DNA of 64,000 nt from Candidatus Pyrohabitans jungbluthii (GTDB taxonomy: Archaea; Hydrothermarchaeota; Hydrothermarchaeia; Hydrothermarchaeales; BMS3B). A program made the translations under genes and the position numbers. Below the pieces are notes generated by a model. That model was not told the DNA's origin, did not search any database, and saw only the letters and a list, made by a program, of their open reading frames with translations. Below are positions 24,848-34,025 of this stretch, one piece after another. Within the stretch, counting starts at the first letter, position 1; every line of letters begins with the position of its first letter. The stretch lies in assembly GCA_002010065.2 (NCBI GenBank), contig MTMD02000001.1, forward strand, positions 77,692-141,691, given 5' to 3'.

Positions 24848-27030
24848 GGATGCCGATATTTTTTAAAATAGTCACCATCTCGCTCCTGTTTTCAATGTTA
24901 TCTCTTGGGCTCTTCACTGTCAGCTTTGCGACCCCTGGAGGGTTTACCCCAGCTTATTTCCTCTATATGGTGATAATCATCCTGGGAATCTCTCTTTTTG
25001 TCGCCGGTAGCATAACAGAGCCTCTGGAAAGGCTGAAGGTTGGCTTTGAGAGAATTATGAGAGGGGGCAACGCCCATGTGGAGATAAATACTGGAGACGA
25101 GTTTGAAGACCTCGCCCATGCGTTTAATCACATGGCGGGGGAGTTGACAAGGCAGAGGGAGATGCTGAAGAGGAGTGAGGAGAAGTACAGACTTCTAATA
25201 GAGGACATCAACGACTGGGTATTTGAGCTGGACGAAAACTGGGTTTACACCTATTCCAGCCCCAAGGTCAGGGAAATTCTGGGCTATGAGCCTGAGGAGG
25301 TTCTGGGAAAGACGCCGCTGGATTTCATGCCCGAGGAAGAGAGAGCATTAGCTATTAAAAAAATTAAAGAAATCAGAGAAAAGCAAACTTCGTTTTCGGG
25401 GCAGGAAAATGTTTTCATGAAAAAGGATGGGAGTTTTGTAGTACTGGAGACCAGCGGCAGGCCATTTTTTGATGAAAATGGAAGTTTAAAGGGTTACAGA
25501 GCTGTTAGTAGAGATATAACTGCAAGAAAGCGGGCTGAGGAGAGATTAGCCTACCTCGCAGGAATTGCTGAGCATTCTATAGATGCGATAATCTCTCTGG
25601 ACCTTGAGGGGAGGATAGTCTCCTGGAACAAGGGTGCGGAGATGATGTTTGGGTATAAAGAAGCAGAGGTAATAGGGAATCTAATGAATAGCATTGTGCC
25701 AGAAGAGCTCTGGGATTCCTGTGGGAAGAATTTTAAAAAGGCGATTATGGAGGGCTACGCCAGGGATATAGAGACCATAAGGCTCGCGAAGGATGGGAGA
25801 AGGGTGCTGGTGGACCAGACGCTTACCACAATTTACAACCCCAAGGGTGAGCTTATAGGCTTTGTTGCAATAATGCGAGATATAACCAAGCGAAAGGAGG
25901 CTGAAGAAGAGCTTAAAAGGGCGTACAGGCAACTGGAGGAGAGAACCAAAGAGTTGCTGAAATCCCAGAAGGAGCTGGAATACTTTGCAAACATCGTTGA
26001 AAATTCCAACGATGCTATCTACTCTGTAAACCTAGATGGAATTATTACCAGCTGGAATAAAACCGCTGAAAAGATGTTCGGCTGGAGAAAAAATGAAGCT
26101 ATAGGTATGCAGGCAGGCAAACTACTGCCAGATGAAATTAAGAATGAAACACCCTTCCTTATTCAGAAGGTAAAGCAGGGAGTGAAGTTCATATCCTACG
26201 AGACCAAAAGGGTGAGCAAGGACGGCGCTATAATAGATGTGGATGTGACCATCTCACCAATCTTGGACGAAAGTGGTAATCCAGCGGGATTTTCTGTGAT
26301 AGCGAGGGACATATCTTCCAAGGTTAAAGCCGAAGAAGGGATGCTCAAGAGGATTTTGAAGTACGATGTTAGCAGGGGCAGGATTTACCTGATAGAGGAG
26401 CCCTTTCCAGACCTTGCCAAAGATGTACTCCTTGACCTAGTAAAATGTGGTTATGCAGGCACAGTGATAACAAGGAGGCTCGCAGAGGAGATAGGTGTAC
26501 GTGGTGTGGTGTATTTCTGGCTCTCTGAGAAGAGAGGAAAAGATACTCTCTCACCTGAGATTTCTGAGGTGGAGTCTACGATAATGAACCTGCCAAACTG
26601 GAACAATGCCGTGCTTTTAGAGCTGGACTACCTCATCCTTAAAAATGGATTTGAGAAGGTGTTTGAATTCGTCCAGAGAATGAAAGAGGCATTTTATTTC
26701 CTGAAAAAGGGTGTGCTGCTTCTTTCATTAGACCCTGAGATTCTGACACAGAGGCAGGCAAAGCTTCTCAGGAAGGAATGTGGCATTATAAAGCCAAAGC
26801 AGCATGAACTCCCGCCTGAGGTTTTTGAGATTTTAAGGCATGTTTACATGGAGAACAGGGTAGGGAAGAAACCGTCTATTAAGGAGATTATGCAGAAGTT
26901 CAACATTGCGAGAAATACAGCCAAAAAACGCATACGGTACCTCGAAGGTAAGGAATTGGTGAATGTGGTCAGGGTGGGTAGGCTGAAGTTACTTGAGGTC
27001 ACAGAGAAGGGTAAAGAGCTATTCTATTAG
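24844..27030 (+). CDS. Membrane PAS-DUF835-winged-helix regulator
   Basis: A 728-residue protein. Two N-terminal helices (residues about 7-27 and 35-57) enclose a very short outside loop, then HAMP (EPLERLKVGFERIMRGGNAH, about 58-110), three PAS domains (about 115-235, 240-360, 375-500; note EKYRLLIEDINDWVFELDEN, IDAIISLDLEGRIVSWNKGA, NSNDAIYSVNLDGIITSWNK), a DUF835 domain (about 505-640) and a C-terminal winged helix (SIKEIMQKFNIARNTAKKRI, about 665-728). There is no histidine kinase. A membrane one-component regulator is the simplest reading. The ATG overlaps the YeiH stop; GGGTGGG precedes it. Confidence 0.85.
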   Translation: MRMPIFFKIVTISLLFSMLSLGLFTVSFATPGGFTPAYFLYMVIIILGISLFVAGSITEPLERLKVGFERIMRGGNAHVEINTGDEFEDLAHAFNHMAGELTRQREMLKRSEEKYRLLIEDINDWVFELDENWVYTYSSPKVREILGYEPEEVLGKTPLDFMPEEERALAIKKIKEIREKQTSFSGQENVFMKKDGSFVVLETSGRPFFDENGSLKGYRAVSRDITARKRAEERLAYLAGIAEHSIDAIISLDLEGRIVSWNKGAEMMFGYKEAEVIGNLMNSIVPEELWDSCGKNFKKAIMEGYARDIETIRLAKDGRRVLVDQTLTTIYNPKGELIGFVAIMRDITKRKEAEEELKRAYRQLEERTKELLKSQKELEYFANIVENSNDAIYSVNLDGIITSWNKTAEKMFGWRKNEAIGMQAGKLLPDEIKNETPFLIQKVKQGVKFISYETKRVSKDGAIIDVDVTISPILDESGNPAGFSVIARDISSKVKAEEGMLKRILKYDVSRGRIYLIEEPFPDLAKDVLLDLVKCGYAGTVITRRLAEEIGVRGVVYFWLSEKRGKDTLSPEISEVESTIMNLPNWNNAVLLELDYLILKNGFEKVFEFVQRMKEAFYFLKKGVLLLSLDPEILTQRQAKLLRKECGIIKPKQHELPPEVFEILRHVYMENRVGKKPSIKEIMQKFNIARNTAKKRIRYLEGKELVNVVRVGRLKLLEVTEKGKELFY

Positions 27031-27129
27031 GCGCAGGTATATTGAAAATATTGACACTTTTTTTGACGATATTGATAAGCAAACTGTCACCCCTAGTTTT
27101 TCTAGCGGCGCAGAAAAGGTGGGTAGGAA

Positions 27130-27297
27130 GTGAGCCAGGGCATTAAAGTTGGAGTGGGAAAGGAGTGGAGCAAGCTGTGGAACACCGAAGAGTGGTGGGC
27201 CGTGTGGGAGGCATTGCTTAAACTCTCTGGCTATGGAAACAGAAAAGATGCGCAGATAGAGAAGGTCTTGAGATACAGCAAAAGCAGCAGGAGATAA
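27130..27297 (+). CDS. 55-residue peptide resembling the N-terminus of a putative sulfate exporter
   Basis: From a GTG with GGTGGGTAGG upstream: GIKVGVGKEWSKLWNTEEWW then AVWEALLKLSGYG and a basic end. The LWxTEEWWAVW pattern is what longer YeiH/PSE-type transporters carry before their first helix, and the YeiH protein 2.2 kb upstream lacks it. Here it stands alone, without a membrane helix. It is either a detached subunit-like segment or a remnant of a lost transporter. The resemblance is from memory and needs a search. Confidence 0.5.
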   Translation: MSQGIKVGVGKEWSKLWNTEEWWAVWEALLKLSGYGNRKDAQIEKVLRYSKSSRR

Positions 27298-27323
27298 TCA
27301 CTAAAACTCCATAAACAAAGCTC

Positions 27324-27566
27324 ATGGGTATTCCGATGAAACAGATACATGCCAATAAAATCATAGTGCTTAACAAAACCTTCTGTCCACCTGCAGCGGT
27401 GGTGCTCTCCAGCCTAAAGAAGGCAAAGGCAGGAGAGGTGCTCCACATCAAGGCTTCAGCGTGCCATGCCCAGCTTGTAGCTGACTTAGCTGAGCGCGTA
27501 GGGGCCGAGGTGATATTTAAGGATAAAAATGGCACCTGCACCAGCTTCTGGATTTTGAAAAAGTAG
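27324..27566 (+). CDS. TusA-like protein with FCPPAAVV motif (paralogue 2)
   Basis: An 80-residue paralogue of the protein at 18.4 kb: NKTFCPPAAVVLSSLKKAKA, GEVLHIKASACHAQLVADLA, ERVGAEVIFKDKNGTCTSFW. The CPPA cysteine, the second Cys (SACH versus SRCQ) and the domain order are conserved, with a third Cys near the end. It lies after the YeiH-PAS pair and the transporter-like peptide and converges on ccdA. Probably a sulfur- or thiol-handling protein. Confidence 0.78.
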   Translation: MGIPMKQIHANKIIVLNKTFCPPAAVVLSSLKKAKAGEVLHIKASACHAQLVADLAERVGAEVIFKDKNGTCTSFWILKK

Positions 27567-27567
27567 G

Positions 27568-28278
27568 TTAGCGGAGGTACTCAGCCAGCCTGCTCTCAAG
27601 CTCAGGCATATACGGTGCCAGCATCGCCTGAAGCACGCGGTCTAGGTTAAAGAAGAAAGCTACTCCTGCGATTATCAGCACCCAGCCTGCGATTTTTTTT
27701 GCATAGACGTTGTACCTGCTGACGCTCGCCACCCTGCTGGTGGCAAACTTCCCGAGATAAGCCACAGCAAGCATTGGTATGCCCAGACCTATTGAATATG
27801 CAAAGAGGGAAACCCCACCCGTAACCACATCGCTGGTTACAAGCATCAGCACCGGGCCAAGCACCGGTCCGACGCAGGGTATCCACACTATACCGAGGGA
27901 TAGGCCAAGAAGGAGTGCCCCTAAATAACCTTCTCTCTGCTTTGATGTGAAGCCAGGGATACTGAGCTTGTTGAGGAGCATAGTGGAGTACATCACAAAG
28001 TAGCTGTTCAGCCTCTCGCTAACAAGCATAGCACCCATGAGTATTATGAGGATGATTCCAAATATGCGCAATCCCCCAGAGATGGGTCCCATAGCTTCTC
28101 TGAAAATAGAGGTGAGCACGCCCATGACGGTGAATGTTATGCTCATCCCGGCGACGATTATAAGGGGACGAAGCTTAGAGCCAGCGCCACCAGCCATCAC
28201 CACCGGCACAAGGGGGAAAACGCAGGGTGAGGTGATACTCACTATGCCAGCGAGAAAGGACATGAGCACCAACTTCAT
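27568..28278 (-). CDS. CcdA/DsbD-type thiol-disulfide transmembrane transporter
   Basis: A 236-residue protein with six predicted helices that moves reducing equivalents across the membrane. The two conserved cysteines lie in SITSPCVFPLVPVVMAGG (helix 1) and GIVWIPCVGPVLGPVLML (helix 4), the symmetrical CcdA pattern. It ends one base from the stop of the convergent TusA-like gene. With the cupredoxin, YedE and molybdoenzyme elsewhere in the window it fits extracytoplasmic thiol maintenance. Confidence 0.92.
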   Translation of the reverse strand: MKLVLMSFLAGIVSITSPCVFPLVPVVMAGGAGSKLRPLIIVAGMSITFTVMGVLTSIFREAMGPISGGLRIFGIILIILMGAMLVSERLNSYFVMYSTMLLNKLSIPGFTSKQREGYLGALLLGLSLGIVWIPCVGPVLGPVLMLVTSDVVTGGVSLFAYSIGLGIPMLAVAYLGKFATSRVASVSRYNVYAKKIAGWVLIIAGVAFFFNLDRVLQAMLAPYMPELESRLAEYLR

Positions 28279-28356
28279 TCAGAACACCTTCATAGCTTGC
28301 CAAAACTACCGAGGCAAAAACCTTTAAAAATTGCAGGGTAATAATTACTGGGGTAG

Positions 28357-29276
<920 letters not shown>

Positions 29277-29277
<1 letters not shown>

Positions 29278-29738
29278 TGGAGAGAGACATACGGGTGAGG
29301 AAGATCAAGGACGGTACCGTCATAGACCACATCACCGCCGGGCAGGCGCTCAATGTGCTGAAGATAATAGGCATAACCCGGGAATTTCCGAAGACAACTG
29401 TAACCGTGGCGATAAATGTGCCTTCCCGGAAAGCGGGGCTGAAGGACATAGTGAAGGTCGAGGGGAAGGAGCTGAGAAGCGAAGAGGTGGACAAGATTGC
29501 GCTTATCGCCCCCAAGGCGACAATAAACATAATTCGCAACTACCAGGTGGTGGAGAAGAAGGAGGTCTCTATACCGCCAAAGCTTGAGGGCGTGCTGAAG
29601 TGCGCCAACCCTAACTGCATAACCCACTTTGAGCCTGTTAAAACTAAGTTTCATGTGGAGAAGAAGGAGCCCATAAAGCTTCGGTGCCATTACTGCGAGC
29701 GAGTAATGAGTGAGGCAGAGATAGTGAGGCAGTTCTAG
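29277..29738 (+). CDS. pyrI: Aspartate carbamoyltransferase regulatory subunit
   Basis: The allosteric partner of PyrB. The 153 residues have the nucleotide-binding domain (VRKIKDGTVIDHITAGQALN, GKELRSEEVDKIALIAPKAT) and the C-terminal zinc domain with four cysteines: CANPNC, then CHYCERVM. Overlap with pyrB assures coupled synthesis. Confidence 0.97.
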
Positions 29739-29743
29739 CGCAT

Positions 29744-30679
29744 ATGGACGTAGCAGAAATCCGCCAGAGGTTTGCAGAGATCAACCCGAAATTCGTGAAG
29801 AGGTACGCAAAGATAGACGATACTGACGAGTTTTACATATACTCAGCAAAGCCTCTGCGACCAAGCATACGGGTTAATACTCTAAAAGCAGATGTCGAAG
29901 AGGTTGTGGAGAGGCTCAGCGAGAGGTTTGAGCTTGAGCCTGTGCCCTGGTGTCCCGAGGGCTTCTGGGTGAGAGGGGAAGAGAAAGTGAGTACTACCAT
30001 GGAGCATGCTCTGGGCTTAATTTTTGTTCAGGAAGCGGCGTCCATGCTTCCCCCAGTGGTTTTAGACGTGGAGCCGGGCATGCTTGTGCTGGATGTTGCC
30101 GCCTCGCCTGGAGCGAAAAGCACGCAGATAGCCCAGTACATGCGCAACCAGGGCTGTCTCATTGCCAATGACGTTAGGATGGAGCGAGCAAGGATACTCG
30201 CCTCCAACCTGCAGCGCTGCGGAGTGCTCATCGCAAAGGTTACCCTTAGCGATGGGCGGAGCTTTTCCAGGTATCGCGAAACCTTTGACCGCGTGCTTCT
30301 AGACGCACCATGCAGCAACGCTGGCATGGTGCGCAAGAACTACAAGTACCTCAAAATATGGGGACAGCGCCGCCCTAAAAAGTACTCCAAGCTTCAGAAG
30401 GAACTTATAAGCGCTGCCTATGAGGCGTTAAAGCCGGGTGGGGTGCTGGTCTACTCCACCTGCACCCTTGACCCGGTGGAGAATGAGGGGGTGGTTGACC
30501 ACCTGCTGATGAACACAGATGCAGAGATTGAGGAGCCAAAGCTTCCTGTTAAGAGGCATCCTGCGTTTTTAGAGTTTGAGGGCAAGAGCTACACCAGCGA
30601 GGTGCGCAAGTGCCTGCGCCTGCATCCCCAGGACAATGACACCGAGGGTTTCTTCGTGGCGAAGGTGGTGAAGCCATGA
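29744..30679 (+). CDS. RsmB/NSUN-family RNA 5-methylcytosine methyltransferase
   Basis: A 311-residue SAM-dependent enzyme, probably acting on tRNA or rRNA. Motif I is MLVLDVAASPGAKSTQIAQY, the product-release Cys is in LLDAPCSNAGMVRKNYKYL, and the catalytic Cys is in VLVYSTCTLDPVENEGV. The N-terminal part (PLRPSIRVNTLKADVEEVVE) is the usual RNA-binding region. There is no PUA domain in the chain; the next gene supplies one separately. Closest by memory to archaeal NSUN6-like tRNA enzymes. Confidence 0.92.
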   Translation: MDVAEIRQRFAEINPKFVKRYAKIDDTDEFYIYSAKPLRPSIRVNTLKADVEEVVERLSERFELEPVPWCPEGFWVRGEEKVSTTMEHALGLIFVQEAASMLPPVVLDVEPGMLVLDVAASPGAKSTQIAQYMRNQGCLIANDVRMERARILASNLQRCGVLIAKVTLSDGRSFSRYRETFDRVLLDAPCSNAGMVRKNYKYLKIWGQRRPKKYSKLQKELISAAYEALKPGGVLVYSTCTLDPVENEGVVDHLLMNTDAEIEEPKLPVKRHPAFLEFEGKSYTSEVRKCLRLHPQDNDTEGFFVAKVVKP

Positions 30680-31077
30680 GCGTTACAATGGTACTTGAAC
30701 TCCTCAAGGAGCAGTTCGGTGTCGAGAGCATTGACTTCAAGCTGCGCGAAGGCGGAAGCGGGCGTTATTACGCCTACAGGGAATGCGAGCTTGAGATTGA
30801 GGAGTTCGCCTCTGGGGTATACTTCGGAAAGCTGGAGAAAGATGGTCTTCGCCTCTCTGTGGAAGGGTGCTATCTTGTGGGGAGGAATGCTACAAAGGGT
30901 ATGGTGGAGGTGAGCAGAGAGCAGGCGGAGCAATGGATGCGCGGCGAAGACCTGGAGATTGAGGCTAGGGGCTATGTGATTCTCCGCTGGGGGAGCTACT
31001 TCTTAGGATGCGGAAAGGGCAAAGGTGGGAAGATTCTGAACTACCTGCCAAAGGAGAGGAGGGTGCCTTCACCGTAA
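30676..31077 (+). CDS. Stand-alone PUA-like protein (RsmF C-terminal domain type, COG3270)
   Basis: A 133-residue protein with RREG-type beta structure: FKLREGGSGRYYAYRECELE, LSVEGCYLVGRNATKGMVEV and the PUA ending GYVILRWGSYFLGCGKGKGG-KILNYLPKERR. In bacteria this domain is fused to the RsmF methyltransferase; here it is encoded separately but overlaps the methyltransferase gene by 4 bases, so the two probably form one RNA-binding enzyme complex. Confidence 0.82.
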   Translation: MSVTMVLELLKEQFGVESIDFKLREGGSGRYYAYRECELEIEEFASGVYFGKLEKDGLRLSVEGCYLVGRNATKGMVEVSREQAEQWMRGEDLEIEARGYVILRWGSYFLGCGKGKGGKILNYLPKERRVPSP

Positions 31078-31079
31078 CC

Positions 31080-31087
31080 TTTATATA
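31080..31087 (+). promoter_or_regulatory. TATA box for ADTH synthase
   Basis: TTTATATA in CCTTTATATACC, about 55 bases before the ATG, placing the transcription start near 31110, inside the palindromic element. Confidence 0.65.
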
Positions 31088-31093
31088 CCTAAT

Positions 31094-31127
31094 CATGCTA
31101 CTATGTAGCATGCTAACAAATAGCATG
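31094..31127 (+). promoter_or_regulatory. Triple half-site palindromic operator
   Basis: CATGCTAC-TAT-GTAGCATG is a perfect 8-bp inverted repeat (31094-31112). Its right arm overlaps a second palindrome, CATGCTA-ACAAA-TAGCATG (31109-31127). Three half-sites thus span the expected transcription start, directly after the TATA box. A repressor bound here would block polymerase. The controlled genes make aromatic amino acid precursors. Confidence 0.7.
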
Positions 31128-31138
31128 AAGGTGGAAAG

Positions 31139-31936
31139 ATGAGCGAGATTGGCAAGCGCGTCAGACTTGAGAGGATAATAAACCGCGAGACGAGAAAGAC
31201 AATAATAGTTCCCATGGACCATGGCGTGAGCTCAGGACCAATCGCGGGCTTAATAGACATGCCTGCAGCGGTGAACAGCGTTGCTGAGGGTGGAGCGAAT
31301 GCGGTGCTTCTCCATAAGGGCATAATCAAACATGGACACCGCGGCTATGGGCGAGATATTGGTCTAATAATGCATCTCTCCGGAAGCACCTCGCTTTCAC
31401 CTGACCCCAACAACAAGGTGCTCGTCGCAACAGTAGAGGAGGCGATAAAACTCGGAGCAGACGCTGTAAGCATCCATGTCAATGTAGGCGCGGACGACGA
31501 AGCTGAGATGCTCACCCAGCTTGGCGAGATAAGCGCAAAGTGCATGGAGTGGGGCATACCTCTCCTAGCTATGATGTACCCCAGGGGAAGGAAAATTGAG
31601 AGCGAGCACGACGTTGAGGTGGTTAAGCACGCTGCCCGCGTGGGTGCAGAGCTGGGCGCAGATATAGTTAAGACGAACTACACAGGAGACGTGGATACCT
31701 TCAAAGAGGTTGTCAAGGGCTGCCCGGTGCCGGTGGTTATTGCAGGTGGCCCCAAGATGAGCACCGACCGCGAAGTGCTTGAGATGGTAGCAGGCGCAAT
31801 AGAGGCTGGCGCTGCGGGAACGAGCATAGGCAGAAACATTTTCCAGCACACCTCGCCAACTAAAATGGTGCGCGCCATCGCGGCGATAGTGCATGAAGGT
31901 AAAAGTGTGGATGAGGCTATGAAGCTTCTCCAGTAG
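31139..31936 (+). CDS. 2-amino-3,7-dideoxy-D-threo-hept-6-ulosonate synthase (ADTH synthase)
   Basis: First step of the archaeal DHQ pathway: condenses a 6-deoxy-5-ketofructose phosphate-type donor with aspartate semialdehyde. The 265 residues match the archaeal aldolase/ADTH-synthase family: [40 protein letters not shown], the Schiff-base Lys region [20 protein letters not shown], and [21 protein letters not shown] plain class I fructose-bisphosphate aldolase is the alternative, but the adjacent DHQ synthase II favours ADTH synthase. GGTGG precedes the ATG. Confidence 0.88.
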   Translation: MSEIGKRVRLERIINRETRKTIIVPMDHGVSSGPIAGLIDMPAAVNSVAEGGANAVLLHKGIIKHGHRGYGRDIGLIMHLSGSTSLSPDPNNKVLVATVEEAIKLGADAVSIHVNVGADDEAEMLTQLGEISAKCMEWGIPLLAMMYPRGRKIESEHDVEVVKHAARVGAELGADIVKTNYTGDVDTFKEVVKGCPVPVVIAGGPKMSTDREVLEMVAGAIEAGAAGTSIGRNIFQHTSPTKMVRAIAAIVHEGKSVDEAMKLLQ

Positions 31937-31939
31937 CGA

Positions 31940-32006
31940 AACTTCGTCACCCTATCGCTTCGCGAGACGGGTAACTTCGTCACCCTATCGCCTGACGGCG
32001 AAACGG
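31940..32006 (+). repeat. Short tandem repeat between ADTH synthase and DHQ synthase II
   Basis: AACTTCGTCACCCTATCGC occurs at 31940-31958 and 31973-31991, each followed by a CG-rich stretch ending ACGGGT. Each GGGTAACTTCGTCACCC can form a small hairpin. The repeat fills the space after the first stop and may be a transcript-processing or pausing site. Confidence 0.65.
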
Positions 32007-32053
32007 GTAACCCTTATTACCTCTTCATGCAAAGATTATGCAAAGGTGGTGCA

Positions 32054-33166
32054 ATGAAGTTTTTCTGGGTAGATGCAACCTCTGGCGAAAGCTGGGATGA
32101 GCGTAAGGCAGTAATAACCACCAGCCTTGAATCAGGCGCCGCTGGCGTGGTGGTGCGCAGCGAGGACGCAGAGAAGGCTGCCAAGCTGGGCAAGGTGAAG
32201 CTGGTCTGCGAGGGCGATGGATGCGATTGTACGCTGGTGCGCTTCGCCGATAAGGAGCTTCCCTCAAGGCTGGAAGAACTGGAGGATATGGCTCTGGTCA
32301 GAGAACTAAAGGAGAAGGGCAGGGAAGTCGCTGCCTACGTTGAGATTCTCAGCAAAGCCCACGAGAGGTTGGCGGCGCAATTAGCAAGGCTCGCCGATTA
32401 TATAATCGTTGTGGGGAAGGACTGGAAGGTAATCCCCCTTGAGAACCTCATAGCAGAGCTTCAGAAGGAAGATGTGAAGGTAATCGCTGGCGTTAAAAAC
32501 GCGGAGGATGCAAAGCTAGCGCTTGAGACCCTCGAGGTGGGTACAGATGGCGTGCTCTTAGAGAGCGATGACGTTAATGAAATAAAGCGCGTCTCAAGCA
32601 TAGTTTCGCGCAGTGCGGAGAGGCTTGAGCTAACCTGCGCGAAGGTTGTGAATCTCAGGCAGGTGGGCATGGGCGACCGCGTGTGTATAGACACTGCCTC
32701 GCTGCTAAAGATAGGAGAGGGTATGCTGGTTGGAAGCCAGGCGGCTGGGCTCTTTCTTATCCACTCAGAAACTCTGGAGAGCGAGTATGTTGCCTCTCGC
32801 CCATTCCGCGTGAATGCAGGGGCAGTGCACGCTTATGTTCTTGCCCCGGGAGGAAAGACGCGCTACCTGAGCGAACTTAAGGCAGGGGACGAGGTTTTAG
32901 CAGTCGATGCTGAAGGAAACACCCGCAGGGTTATTGTGGGCAGGGTGAAGATAGAGCGTCGCCCTCTAATGCTGGTTGAAGCGGAGGTGGATGGCAGAGT
33001 TTACAAGACACTGCTCCAGAACGCTGAGACCATCAACCTAGTCACCAAGGACGGAAAGCCCATCTCTGTGGCGAAACTCAAGGTTGGGGATGAGGTGCTG
33101 ATTTACTGCGCCAGCGAGGGCAGGCACTTCGGCATGGAAGTGGAGGAGACGGTAATAGAGCGGTGA
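32054..33166 (+). CDS. aroB': 3-dehydroquinate synthase II
   Basis: Converts the ADTH product by oxidative deamination and cyclisation to 3-dehydroquinate. The 370 residues resemble the MJ1249 family: MKFFWVDATSGESWDERKAV at the start, VGMGDRVCIDTASLLKIGEG-MLVGSQAAGLFLIHSE in the middle and SRPFRVNAGAVHAYVLAPGG. The ATG at 32054 has GGTGG just upstream. Length is standard. Confidence 0.93.
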   Translation: MKFFWVDATSGESWDERKAVITTSLESGAAGVVVRSEDAEKAAKLGKVKLVCEGDGCDCTLVRFADKELPSRLEELEDMALVRELKEKGREVAAYVEILSKAHERLAAQLARLADYIIVVGKDWKVIPLENLIAELQKEDVKVIAGVKNAEDAKLALETLEVGTDGVLLESDDVNEIKRVSSIVSRSAERLELTCAKVVNLRQVGMGDRVCIDTASLLKIGEGMLVGSQAAGLFLIHSETLESEYVASRPFRVNAGAVHAYVLAPGGKTRYLSELKAGDEVLAVDAEGNTRRVIVGRVKIERRPLMLVEAEVDGRVYKTLLQNAETINLVTKDGKPISVAKLKVGDEVLIYCASEGRHFGMEVEETVIER

Positions 33167-33781
33167 TTATCGCCCTTTCTCTAATGCTTTTTTAAACGCG
33201 GCGATGTGCACCTCACCGGCGAAGTGCAGCGGAGCCTTTTTACCCTGAGCAACTTCATACCCGGCGGCGGCTCTGCATATGAACTGCACCTCAAGGGCAA
33301 ATCGCTGCACAGCCTTTTCCACAGGCATGCCCACTATTTTCTCTGCCGCTTCCCAGGTGGCGCCGCAGGGTGCACCCTTCTTCACCCTTACGTTGGCGAC
33401 CTTTCCCTCGCGTACCTCAACCTCAAGCTCCGGCGTGCCAAAGCGCCGAGCGTATTCCCCTGCTTCCTTCACCTCGCCCAGACCGCAGCACGTGGGCGGG
33501 GTTATTGCGCCGGCGATGCGCCTCCCTGGAGAGATAACTGGTATCCCCTTGCGTTTCGCAACTTCGGCGAGAAACTCACTCAGGTCAGGATGATAAAGGT
33601 AGTCAAGCACAAGCTCAGCCTCGAAATCGCTGGAAATGTAATCCTCGGGCTCATCTATAATCTCCGGCAGCACCTCAGGTACTGTAAAAATCTTTGTTAT
33701 CTCAATATCTCTGCCATACTTTTCAATACCAGCTATTTTGTGGATTCCTCGCCCACCCCTCTGAAAAACAACAATCCTCAT
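33167..33781 (-). CDS. DUF166 family protein
   Basis: A 204-residue archaeal protein of the DUF166 family: RIVVFQRGGRGIHKIAGIEK, ISPGRRIAGAITPPTCCGLG and VRVKKGAPCGATWEAAEKIV. Conserved cysteines (TCC, APC, FIC) suggest a metal or redox site. The family has been annotated as thymidylate-synthase-like without firm proof. Its ATG overlaps the stop of a 46-residue Cys protein (TGATG). Confidence 0.85.
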   Translation of the reverse strand: MRIVVFQRGGRGIHKIAGIEKYGRDIEITKIFTVPEVLPEIIDEPEDYISSDFEAELVLDYLYHPDLSEFLAEVAKRKGIPVISPGRRIAGAITPPTCCGLGEVKEAGEYARRFGTPELEVEVREGKVANVRVKKGAPCGATWEAAEKIVGMPVEKAVQRFALEVQFICRAAAGYEVAQGKKAPLHFAGEVHIAAFKKALEKGR

Positions 33782-33921
33782 CACGGACCCGGCTGAAAAT
33801 CTGGGCAGCTCCTGTTTTTCTCTATATTCAAATTCCAGCGGTTATGCATAAGGCACCTGTACCGCATGTTGTAGTCAGTTATCAAATTCTCCAGCAGGGC
33901 ACAGTCCTCGCACCTTACCAT
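33781..33921 (-). CDS. 46-residue Cys/His small protein upstream of DUF166
   Basis: MVRCEDCALLENLITDYNMR opens a 46-residue protein with C4, C7, C23 and C39 and a His in CLMHNR, a possible zinc site. GGTGGTG lies 2 bases before the ATG, a TATA box lies 50 bases upstream, and the stop overlaps the DUF166 start. All three make it a real gene and operon leader. I do not recognise the family. Confidence 0.72.
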   Translation of the reverse strand: MVRCEDCALLENLITDYNMRYRCLMHNRWNLNIEKNRSCPDFQPGP

Positions 33922-33968
33922 GGCACCACCATAGCTGCTGGGATTTAGGGTTTTTGTGGGTTGTTGTG

Positions 33969-33976
33969 TATATAAA
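33969..33976 (-). promoter_or_regulatory. TATA box for the small Cys protein-DUF166 operon
   Basis: TTTATATA on the minus strand, with the predicted start near 33948 and a leader of about 27 bases. The remainder of 33922-34025 shows nothing else. Confidence 0.55.
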
Positions 33977-34025
33977 TGTTTCCCTTAATTTCTATTTTTT
34001 TCTACCCTAACTCCTGCCTTCCAAG

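Noticed and set aside
31139-31936. Simple class I fructose-bisphosphate aldolase
   Set aside because: Possible by fold, but the next gene is DHQ synthase II, the dedicated partner of ADTH synthase, so the aromatic pathway assignment is better.
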